Positions 11,339-20,965 of a stretch of 64,000 bases of DNA are shown piece by piece. The notes below the pieces were generated by a model that saw nothing but the letters and a program-made list of their open reading frames with translations, made no database searches and was not told where the DNA came from. A program made the translations under genes and the position numbers. The stretch's first letter is position 1, and each line of letters begins with the position of its first letter. Location: assembly GCA_036768485.1 (NCBI GenBank), contig JAVLUZ010000508.1:124001-188000 (forward strand), given 5' to 3'. The stretch is from Mermis nigrescens (taxonomy: Eukaryota > Nematoda > Enoplea > Mermithida > Mermithidae).

Positions 11339-11690
11339 ACTACATGCTGTGCTGCCATACGAATGTTTACGCTTTAATATGCTCCATAGGATGATAGAGC
11401 TTGTTCAGGCTTATATGTTTAACAGTCGGTCGTGCGTGGGTGGAAATAGGACCGACGTTTTAAAGATATAACCCTAGCAAGCTCTACAAGCTTATTAAAG
11501 CGTAAACATTCGTGGCGAGTAGTGTATGTGTAAGTCAACGAATTTAAAATTCGAAATTTGAATTAAATAAAGAATTACTTAACAAAACAAAGATAGATGA
11601 AATGAAATTTAAATTAATTAAAAATTATTAATTTGCTGGTAATGTATGTAATTTAAGCTTTTAAAAATACAATTAATTTTCCTCCAAAAG

Positions 11691-11900
11691 GTCCAATCGG
11701 AAGTGCCCGGGTCTCCGATTTTCCTTATGAAATTGGCCAAGGACGCGCGTCATTTGGAGGTGCAAGTTTTAGCTGACGAATACGGTAATGCGATTTCGCT
11801 TTTCGGCCGCGATTGCTCAATTCAACGACGGCACCAGAAAATTATCGAAGAAGCACCTACTACTATCGCTCCACCAGAAGTCTTCGAAGAGATGGAATTG
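11691..11900 (+). CDS. ACC: Acetyl-CoA carboxylase exon, ATP-grasp substrate-binding region
   Basis: This 210-nt phase-0 exon encodes [53 protein letters not shown] and [21 protein letters not shown] and [12 protein letters not shown] are hallmark biotin carboxylase motifs for ATP and bicarbonate binding. The acceptor TCCAAAAG and donor GTAACA are canonical. In the family the next residues are a helix ending VGYVSAGTVEYLY. No frame with that sequence was noticed downstream to 64 kb, so either the next intron exceeds 52 kb, the gene copy is truncated here, or the assembly joins unrelated sequence. A MITE begins only 43 bp past the donor. Confidence 0.94.
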
Positions 11901-11942
11901 GTAACAATCAGCACTGAGAGTTGACCGAAAAAGCTGCATATA

Positions 11943-12179
11943 CATACCTGGGCGTGGGGGACGGGTTTGGGGGGTACCCCACAGAAACCAATATATACCC
12001 CTCAGAATTCAATTTTTGAATTTTTTTCGTTTTTTCGCAACTTCTTCATGCCAATGGATTGTGTTTGATGAGAAGCGTTGAAAAATGGTATTTTTCGCCA
12101 TACCACCGATTTTAAAGCCATTTTTTACCTTTGGAAAAATCTTGCACTCCGCTTGGAACTTTGGTGGCGCCCACCTATG
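11943..12179 (+). mobile_element. MITE of the CACACCTGGGCG family
   Basis: It starts CATACCTGGGCGTGGGGG and ends GGCGCCCACCTATG. Flanks TGCATATA and TACATACA agree at six of eight positions, a decayed 8-bp duplication. The interior follows the family order. It lies 43 bp after the last ACC donor. Confidence 0.8.
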
Positions 12180-12832
12180 TACATACACCTCGATGTTACA
12201 TCATGACCTAACTAATCAATTATGGACATAAAATTTTTAAGGCCAGTTGCACATTAGATAGATAAACATGTCCTTGTTTGAACGACATAAAAATTTTGGC
12301 CAGCTGCATGCGCTTCATGCCCTACGGCGATTTGTTTAACCTCACGTTGTTGTTGTTTAAACCCAGAGTTTCTTCACTGTATCACATTACGGAGCATATA
12401 AGCTAGGCATACATGTAACGGGGGGCTTTGGTGGCGATTTCCCTCTTAAACTTTTACGTCCCCTTACCCCCCCAAAGTCGAAAAATTTCAAACCCCCCCC
12501 CCCCGATTTTTGAAAAAGTTGCGTTCTTTGAACATTTTTACGTTTTTTTTGGCCTTTTTATCCAAAAATTTGAGGTCGTTTATTTCCCCCAAAGATACTC
12601 CGGGGACCCTCACTCGAAATTTCGAGCCGTTACACGGACCTACGATATGTATAAAGGTATACTTTTTGATAATATATGTTGTAAAAAAAGTAAATTAGCA
12701 CGTTATGTAAACCTCTACAGTAGGTAGCGTCCAACTAGATGCAAAAACTTCAAGATGTGAAAAAGGGAGCAAATTAATGACAGAGCCAATGACGCTTTCG
12801 TAGTTTAAGCCATATCAAAGTAGGGTGTTAAC
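12180..12832. other. Gene-free stretch with a C-rich repeat
   Basis: About 12420-12660 holds a C-run-rich repeat (CCTTACCCCCCC, AACCCCCCCCCCCC, then TTTGAAAAAGTTGCG and GGCCTTTTTATCC) resembling other G/C-run repeats in the window. The rest is AT-rich. No gene or clear termini recognised. Confidence 0.5.
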
Positions 12833-14669
12833 CACACCTGTGCGTGGGGTGGGGGTCAGCGGTAATATGCACCCCTCCCCCACGAGAAACCAAAATACCC
12901 TTCCCAGAATTCAATTTTTGAATTTTTTTTGTTTTTTTTCGCAATTTTTTGATGCCAGTCGATAGTGCTCGACGAGAAACGTTGAAAAATAGCGTTTTTC
13001 CCGCCATACCACCATTTTTAAGACCATTTTTTGACCTTTGAAAAATCTTGCAACCCCCTCCCGCCGGAGTTTGGTTGCCGACCACTAGGGACGCAGCGGG
13101 TGCACATTTTTTGGAATAGCGGGTGCGGGTGTCAAAATTCAGCTTTAGCGGGTGCGGGTGTCGCACCTTAAAAATAGCGGGTTCGGGTGGCGGGTAGCGG
13201 GTTTAACAGTGAGATTTAGCATAAAATAAATAAGGCTAAAAATGCTTCGTTTTTTGTTCGCGTAATGCAGTTATTTACTGTGTGTAAAATTCATATTAAT
13301 CTTATAGCTGATTGTTTTTTGTACAAGGTTCGTTTGTACATGTACAAAGATAGTCCCCAAAAGTCTTTGTAAATTTTGTACATGCAAATTTTTATGTACT
13401 ATAATATAGTACAGTAGCGATTTTAGTGTAGTAAAACAAAGTTTTTGATCTTTGGTAGTGTATTTCAGCTAATTTTTGCGTTTCTGACGCCAAAAATTAC
13501 TGATAGTCGTCTTAAAACGGCGCGAAGCGCCGGAAAGTTTGACATTTTTCCATTCAAAATGTAAATTCTGCCATTTTAAAGATGTATAAGACAAAGAATT
13601 ACTCATTTCGGCGCGGAGCTTCCAAAATTTGTGGGAATTTTACACCTTTTACAGTCTTTGTCTTCCCAAAAATCTTTGTACATCTTGTACACACAAATTT
13701 TTGGGTACTATAATATGGTACAGTAGCGATTTTAGTGAGGTAAAAACAGGGTTGTTCTACTTTTGGTAGTGTATTTTAGCTAATTTCTGGGTCTCTAAGG
13801 GCAGAAATCACTAAGCATCGTCTTAGAACGGCGCGAAGTGCCGAAAAAATTTGACATTTTCCCTTTTGAAATGCAATTTCTGCCATTATTAAGATATATA
13901 GAACACACAATTGCTCATTTCGGCGCGAAGCGCCGAAAAGTTTTTGCAATTTTTGTCTTCTCGAAAATCTTTGTACCTGTACAAAGACGGTCCCGAAAAG
14001 TCTTTGTACATCGGGAAAAAGCTTCGCCAAGTACACAAAAGACACTGAGCCGATTGTCTTTTTATTTGCAAACTACACTCTCAATGGATTAAATTTGCAG
14101 ATCAAAGATAAGTAAATTGTCAATGATTGAACCATTGACCAAAATGAGTAATATATTTGCACTTTGCAGAATAAAATGTTTAGCCACTTGTTGTCATTTT
14201 ATTCTTGAAAAAACAGTGTACAATACATTGCTGCATAATATCTCTACGCACGCTAGCGTGGTTAAACTGATACACGTAAAGACTGGCACGTAGACCCTTT
14301 TTTTAAAAGCATAATTCGCATAAGTTGGAATTGACCATAAGAGAGCTTGAAAGCGTATCTGCGGTCCAGTTCTTGTTTGAATGGAGACTTATGTGAAGAA
14401 TTGCTGTTTTTAAAATATAATCCAGTGCTTATGAGAATATAAATCTTTGAAATATAATATGTTAACTGTGTAAACGTTTTAAATAAAATTTCTTGGTGCA
14501 ATTTTCGTCTTTTCGTTAATTCTAATTATTATATACACCACCCGCTGCTTTATCACGATATTTTTAGCGGGTGCGGGTAGCAACATTTTGGAATAGCGGG
14601 TGCGGGTACCGAAAAAGAAGCGGGTAATAGCGGGTGCGGGTGTCCGCGCATCCCTCCCGCCCACCTATG
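12833..14669 (+). mobile_element. MITE of the CACACCTGGGCG family, split by a 1.57-kb insertion
   Basis: The left part (12833-13085) starts CACACCTGTGCGTGGGGTGG and runs through the family sequence to GGTTGCCGACCAC. The right remnant (14657-14669) ends CCGCCCACCTATG. Outer flanks GTGTTAAC (12825-12832) and GTGATAAC (14670-14677) match at seven of eight positions. The insertion at 13086-14656 therefore post-dates this MITE. Confidence 0.85.
13086..14656. mobile_element. 1.57-kb hAT-like element with CGGGTGCGGGT subterminal repeats
   Basis: It starts TAGGGACGCAGCGGGTGCAC and ends GTCCGCGCATCCCTC, imperfect inverted ends. Repeats of AGCGGGTGCGGGTG lie just inside both ends (13098-13200, 14560-14640). 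CCGACCAC and CCGCCCAC flank it, an 8-bp duplication with one mismatch made from the host MITE's own end. The interior (13320-14045) carries inverted copies of the TACATGTA ~350-bp units with four GGCGCGAAGCGCC-type motifs. Non-coding. Confidence 0.85.
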
Positions 14670-15006
14670 GTGATAACAAATCGCAGTAGCGCCCGAACCG
14701 TTGATAACCGGCCACAATCTTTGCACGGTGCGAAGGAACACATTTATATTTACCCAATGAACTCAGTCTCTAAGTTGTCTGTTCATGTCAATTGAAGTTA
14801 CGACCTGTAACATCGAAGTGTAGGAGATGTAGGCCAACACGAATAAAAATTTAAATGTGCAAATGAGTAAATAAAAATAAAAATATTAAAAGAGAATAAA
14901 TTCTAACAAGAAATGTGAATAGAATAAAATTATTGTATATTTCAAACCATATATATAAGCACATAAACGAACTCATGAATCAATATTATGTATAATACAT
15001 ACGTGT
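14670..15006. other. AT-rich gene-free stretch
   Basis: Nothing recognised apart from the MITE target duplication at its left edge. Strongly AT-rich toward 15000. Confidence 0.5.
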
Positions 15007-15102
15007 GTATTACTTATCTAGCGAGAAAAATGCTCCGATGGAACAAAAAAGGGGGAATATACTTGGGATTGTGAATTATCGAGGATGTAAAAGGAGGGAA
15101 CT

Positions 15103-15825
15103 AGGAAAAATCTCCCTATGTTATATGCCAAAAATCGCAAAATATGTTAAAAACCAGACTTTCTCTAAACAATGGAAAAATTGAAGTATATTCTGCGGCC
15201 TCCCAATAGAAATAAACTATTTACCAAAAAATTGATTGAAAAAAACAGCGAATTAGCAATGCAGACCTTATGTAGATACTGGGAAAAATCTCCCTATGTT
15301 ATATGCCAAAAATCGCCAAAATATGTTAAAAACCAGACTTTCTCTAAATAATGCAAAAAATTGAAGTATATTCTGCGGCCTCCCAATAGAAATAAAACTA
15401 TTTACCAAAAAATAGATTGAAAAAAACAGCGAATTAGCAATGCAGACCTTATGTAGATACTGGGAAAAATCTCCCTATGTTACATATATGCCAAAAATCG
15501 CAAAATATGTTAAAAACCAGACTTTCTCTAAATAATGCAAAAAATTGAAGTATATTCTGCGGCCTCCCAATAGAAATAAACTATTAACCAAAAAATTGAT
15601 TGAAAAAAGCAGTGAATAAGCAATGCAGACCTTATGTAGGTACTAGGAAAAATCTCCCTATGTTATCTGCCAAAAATCGCAAAATATATGTTAAAAACCA
15701 GACTTTCTCTAAAACAATGCAAAAAATAGAAGTATATTCTGCGGCCTCCTAATAGAAATAATTTATTTACCAAAGAATTGTTGAAAAAAGCAGCGAATTA
15801 GCAATGCAGTAGCTAAGCGAATTGA
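15103..15825 (+). repeat. Tandem repeat, ~180-bp unit, four copies
   Basis: Four successive units start GGAAAAATCTCCCTATG near 15105, 15282, 15462 and 15645 and run through CCAGACTTTCTCTAAA, TATTCTGCGGCCTCC and AGCAATGCAGACCTTATG. Only one such unit is present in the equivalent place in copy B (about 49480-49660), so the array is an expansion private to copy A. Confidence 0.9.
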
Positions 15826-15964
15826 ATGAAATAGTACATATCGATGCATTCAAGACAATCGATGATATTGTTGGTTCAAAGCAGTAAGGAAACACGGAAG
15901 CTGACGTGCAACAGACCTTATGTAGATACTCTTTTACACATGTCTACAACAATTGTTTACTAAA

Positions 15965-16175
15965 CTTTTACATTTTTCAAAGGCCGCAGAATATACTTAG
16001 ATTTTTCCATTGTTTAGAGAAAGTCTGGTTTTTAACATATTTTGCGATTTTTGGCATATAACATGGAGATTTTTCTAGTCCCCTCCTTTTACATCCTCGA
16101 TAATTCACAATCCCAAGTATATTCCCTTTTTTGTTCCATCGGAGCATTTTTCTTTGCTAGTATCCTACTTTTAAT
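15965..16175 (-). repeat. Inverted arm closing the left part of copy A
   Basis: Reverse complement of the block at 15007-15180: GGCCGCAGAATATACTT, AGAGAAAGTCTGGTTTTT, CCTCCTTTTACATCCTCGAT, ATCGGAGCATTTTTCTTTGC. Copy B has the same arrangement (49420-49570 against 49830-50010). So the end of this family is a ~600-bp foldback with TIRs of roughly 150-200 bp. Confidence 0.85.
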
Positions 16176-18640
16176 TAGCAAGATTTGGAAATACAATACT
16201 AAATTTCATTTACTGTGCGGTTCTTCTAATAATTGAATGGTTTAAACTTTACAAAGCTACTAGTTGTAGAAGAAACAAACATTCTGATTAGTAATTCTTA
16301 TGTTACGTAGAACATCCTGTAAAGAAATATGCTTCCAAAACTTTCTAGATCTAAACTTAATTTACATTTTAAACTTTACACAAGAGTGTAAAGAATTTTA
16401 GTGGGATTAATAATTTCGATATTGCTCTGATATAACGATCAGCATTTATTAAGAAATGAAACCTCTATAATGTTCTAAGAACAAATTAACATTAGGTGTT
16501 AATTACTTTACACTACTCTTCATGCGCCCCTAGCAGACGTATCACATCTGTTTCGATATATATTTTACGACTTTAGGGAAAAATTAAGTTACCGTGAGGC
16601 TCTAGAATGGAGCTTATTATATAGTGTAAACTTTAAACTAGCAACGAGTGTAAAGAAGATTTTAGTCGGATTTGTAAATTTGATATTACTCGGATATTAC
16701 GATCAACATTCATGAAAAAATTACGTCTCTATAACGGTTTTAGGACAAATAGACACAGATGTAAACCACTTTACATCACTGTTGAGTGTAAACGAACGCG
16801 CCCAACTGACGTCCCTCATTTGATTCCATGTAAATTTTCAAATTTGGCAAAACATTCAGGTTTTTGCAAAGCTCTAGCACGAAGATTAATTAGCAGTGTA
16901 AACTTTACACAACCGCCTAGTGTAGAAGAGGATTTTATTCCGATTTGTAAATCTGATATTACTCGGATATTATTACCAACATTTATGAAAAATTGCATGT
17001 CTACAATGGTCTGAGGACAAACAATGAGTGTAAACTACTTTACATCACTGTTGGATGTAAACAAACGCGCCTACGTGACGTCTCACATTTGATTATTTGA
17101 AAATTTCTAGAGCTCCAGGAAAAAATAGATTTCTGGAATGCTCAAAAACGAAGATAAATACATATGCAGTGTAAACTTCATGTAAACACCTAGTGTAAAG
17201 AAGATTTTGGTCAGATTCGTAATTTTGATATTGTTCCGATATAACGATTAATATTTATGAAAAAAATTAAGTCTCCATAATGTCCATAGGCAAACTAACA
17301 ATAGGTGTAAACCACTTTACAACACTGTAGAGTGTAAACATATGCGCCAGACTGGCATTTCAAATTTGGTTCCTGGTCCATTTCTAGACTTGATAATCGT
17401 GTCCCTGACTCATAACCGGACAAGCAGGCAGATAAAACAAGACAGAAACGCATTTTAAACACCAAATTTTTGACTTTACACTCGCTAAATATTATTGTAT
17501 AGACAATTTGCTTTGACATGCACCCGAATATAGAGCACTTTATTTTTATTCTATTGAGACTTATCCCGACTTCTGGACGGAGAAAGTGAGTGAACAAAAA
17601 TAACGCAACAAAACGTATTTTCCATCATTTAGAACACTGTAAACTTTAAAATTCCGTACCGAACTCCCCATTGAGTTTAAAGAAATTCGGTTTGGTACAA
17701 TTTGTAGCTTTTTGAATCGTGGTATATTCCTGTGTGTTAAAAGTCTCTTGCGAAAATTATTTGGTATGATTTATTAATCAAAATTCGGAAAAAACGTGTT
17801 TTTTCGCCCATTTTTTACCTCTGATTTCGAACTTTACACCCCATAAATAACTCAATATTGCGTTTTGTTAAATGCGGTTTGCTGCGATGTGTAGCCCCTG
17901 ACAAGCGCTTTATTATCGCTGTATTCAATTTACCCTGACTCATAAGCGGAAAAATTTGGCAGAGAAATCTTTGTTAAAATCCGTTTTTACACCATCCATC
18001 AGAGTGTAAACTTTAAACCCCAGGATCTAACTCACCATAGAGCGTAGAAGACTTTGCTTATATGCAGAATGTAGCCCTTGACCCGCTCTACATTTCTGTC
18101 AGAAAACAATTTGAAAAACTCATAACCGGAGTTAGTATCAGACATAAGCAGGTTGAAAACTCGACCAAAAAGTGCTTTTTCACCCCCAGATTTTCGCACT
18201 TTCTTTACACTGCCGTTCGAGAACTATAGGAATTTCGAAAAAAATGCTGTTCTGTAGAATTCATCCCTCTATAATCCTATGCTGTTTTATTGTTCGAGTC
18301 ATCAATACTCAGTTGTCCACATGCCGCAGTAGAAAGGTCCCAAAATTTGTCCTATGTTATAACGTTACACAAAAAACTTTACACCTTCTTTACACAGTCA
18401 GTTTTGAGTTTCAAGAAAAACAAAAAACACGGGCAGCGAATTTTTTTATTATCTTTCTTTTAAAAAAACCGCACACTTCCAGAAGTGTCCCGTTATACAC
18501 TAGCTGTAGGGGGTGCACAGGTGTTAGGGGTACCCAAGTATATTATAGGTACGCGCTAACGCGCTACCTACGATTAGCCTGAATATGGAAGCTCTGTATC
18601 CCAAGGTCGGATTTGGTCATCACAAGTCATTTTGGTTCCT

Positions 18641-18657
18641 NNNNNNNNNNNNNNNNN
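18641..18657. other. Assembly gap (17 N)
   Basis: Seventeen undetermined bases. Any frame crossing them is meaningless. Confidence 0.99.
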
Positions 18658-19435
18658 TACAAACACTCTAGCAGATGGGAGACTGGCAAGCTTTGCCCAT
18701 TTGCTAGTATGCTTTAAACATAAGTAATAAGAACCTAAAACAAGTAGTCGCCACGAGAGCGAAGAAGTCATATGTGCAGTGATAAACTATAGTCTGTTTA
18801 AAACAAGTTTGAGCATAAGTTTTAAAATCATCTCCAACTGTCTCTCTGTCAAAAAATTTCTCAACCATTTTTTCACTTACTTAGAGGCGCATCCTACATT
18901 CGAAAATTTTCAACTGCCGACCACGATCGTGGAGGAATCGCTCCAATTTGTCTGTGCGACCTCAGGGTGTACATAAGTATCATCTCACCCATACATTCCT
19001 TTTTAAAAAGCTTCTCTTTACAATCAAAAAACTCTTATTGTGTTTCAAAGTCTATTAACTAACTCGTCTTTTTATTTCAGAGTGCACACTGCACAAATAC
19101 TTTTAATCATTTCTTTACAACAATTTTAGAACTAAATGCCTAATACACCTTTTTGGAATCGAAAATGTTTTAAAATCATTCAAAATTCAATTTGCTATTC
19201 AAGCTAGATAGCTGGGAGGTCTGGAACCAGATGTGGTGTTAAAAAAATTGAAATTAAAATCAGTACCGCCAAAACCCCTAAGACTGCCCTTTAAACTGTA
19301 CATACAACGTAAACTAAACAATGGCACAAAAGACTTTAAAAATTATTTTTCTGTATCCTTGAGCAGCATACGATTTCAATCCATTTCATCGAAGATAGCG
19401 GATCCTGAATTTTCGTAAGGGTAAGCGGCGCGGAC
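18658..19435. other. Gene-free stretch
   Basis: No gene, element terminus or tandem repeat recognised. It ends at the 8-bp duplication GCGCGGAC of the following MITE. Confidence 0.5.
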
Positions 19436-19698
19436 CACACCTGGGCGTGGGGGGGTTTGGGGGTATGCACCCCCAGAAACCAAAATACCCCCCCCAGAAA
19501 TCAAAATACCCCCAGAATTCAATTTTTGAAAATTTTTTTCGCTTTTTTCGCAATTTTTTGATGCCAATGGATAGTGCTTGATGAGAAACGTCGAAAAATG
19601 GTGTTTTTATCACCATACCATCGTTTTTAAGGCCATTTTTTGACCTTCAAAAAATCTTGCACCCCCCCCCCCCAGAAATTTCTTGCTGCCCACGTATG
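19436..19698 (+). mobile_element. 263-bp hAT-like MITE, CACACCTGGGCG family
   Basis: It starts CACACCTGGGCGTGGGGG and ends CTGCCCACGTATG. GCGCGGAC occurs directly before (19428-19435) and after (19699-19706), an exact 8-bp target duplication. One of the best preserved copies in the window. Non-coding. Confidence 0.92.
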
Positions 19699-19706
19699 GC
19701 GCGGAC

Positions 19707-20739
19707 CCCAGCTTTTGCCCTATGAGACAAAAATTAGTGCAACTTCGGTATTTCCGCGCAAACTTGCGATTTTAACCGTTTTAATTTGTCTACTTTTGTA
19801 CGTCTGAAGTTATTTCAGGATTACTTCAGAAAATTTTCAAAATTTGCGACAATTCTTTGCGAAGCGATGGTTGAATTTCATTACTCATTCAAAATGTCTA
19901 GTAGGAAAATGGACAGAAGGATAATTATTAGAAATTTATGCTGAAAAACAGGCTCATGCTGACCTTCTAAATTTGGGGGACGAAAATTTTAAAGTCAAAC
20001 AGTTTTGGCAACTACATTGATATTTTAAGTATTTCTTAGCGAACTCTATACACACATAGGCGTGGGGGTAAGGTTTAGGGAAGTTTGTACCCCTGAAAAG
20101 TTGAAATATCCAGATTACTGTAGACCCCAGAATTCTATTTTCAGTAACATTTTTGGTAATTTTACCCATCCTGACCCCCAGAATTTTTCGCTGAACACGC
20201 ATAGCTCAATACATGCATTGGAGGAAATATTTAAATTAAAAAAATAGAAAAAATTCAATATATCTTGACGTATTACAAAAATGATTCCGTTCAAAATAGC
20301 CACGCTTCAACATTCTAACCAATCGCAACTCTGATGAAAAACTTTTTAATTCGCTTTATTCTCAATTATTACCATCGCATAGAAAAGCATTATACAAAAT
20401 AAATAATTTTGTGTCAGGTGTCAGAAAATTTTACTTATCCGCAATGCCTTACTTAAATTTGAGCTGTATAGAAGACAAAAAATTATACAAAAACAATTAA
20501 TCCGACGCGAAGCGCCTGAAATTTTGGACTTTTTAACTCTAAGTGTGGTGGATCACTTTTAAGGTCTTTCAAATGCGTTTTAAGAATTTATAGTTTTTGG
20601 GAACCCCTTGTTGCCAAAATAATAATTATTGTGGTCAAAATATAATTTCCATCCAGGTCACTTAGAATCTAAAACACATAAGGTGAAAATCAAAAGATTA
20701 CGATGAACGGCGAACAACATATTCTTCATCCCTCGCCAA
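19707..20739. other. Gene-free stretch with degenerate repeats
   Basis: About 20045-20200 resembles a degenerate CACACCTGGGCG-type MITE (ACACATAGGCGTGGGGG, CCCAGAATTC, CCCCCAGAATTTTTCGCTG). About 20490-20640 matches 51130-51290 (GACGCGAAGCGCCTGAAATT, then GCGTTTTAAGAATTTATAG). No gene seen. Confidence 0.5.
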
Positions 20740-20965
20740 CTAAAGTCTGTTATATTTAACTTTGAGGTTTTCTCTTCAATTTAATTCGCATATATCAGGC
20801 TACAAAAGTGATTTAAATTCTTGATGCAGTAAAGCAGCTTGTGGCAAAAGTCTCCCTATAACTCGGTGTACTGTATACTATCACAACTATTGTGTTAGTT
20901 TAAAACACTTTTGTAGGCACTTTAAATTTTTTTAAAACCTCAAAACTAAATGAAACGGACTATAG
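20740..20965. mobile_element. ~225-bp MITE, AGTCTGTTTCATTTAAC family
   Basis: It starts CTAAAGTCTGTTATATTTAA then CTTTGAGGTTTT, and ends AAAACCTCAAAACTAAATG then AAACGGACTATAG, an inverted pair. Two further members lie at 32497-32721 and 44531-44729 with the same internal order (CAGGCTACAAAAGTG, a central AT segment, ACACTTTTGTAGGCA). Superfamily not determined. Non-coding. Confidence 0.85.

Larger units (their letters stand above)
10225..11690 (+). other. ACC intron with a nested element pair
   Basis: GT-AG intron with acceptor TCCAAAAG. The first 420 bp are AT-rich with nothing recognisable. A CAGGCCCGTAT element follows (10646-11338) with a MITE inside it (10711-10893), then about 350 bp of AT-rich DNA. 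Confidence 0.75.
15007..18562 (-). mobile_element. Copy A of the ~3-kb TGTAAAC repeat element (reverse orientation)
   Basis: The right edge carries GGTACGCGCTAACGCGCTACC preceded by GGGTACCCAAGTATATTATA. The left edge carries CTAGCGAGAAAAATGCTCC. Between them, GTGTAAAC/GTTTACAC motifs recur every 100-300 bp in a diverged periodic pattern. The whole reads as the reverse complement of 47005-50010 with extensive visible similarity. Copy A differs by a fourfold expansion of a ~180-bp block at 15103-15825. Short frames in it are not supported as genes. Confidence 0.85.

Noticed and set aside
18172..18582. 136-codon plus-strand frame
   Set aside because: Lies within copy A of the non-coding 3-kb element and is not preserved in copy B.
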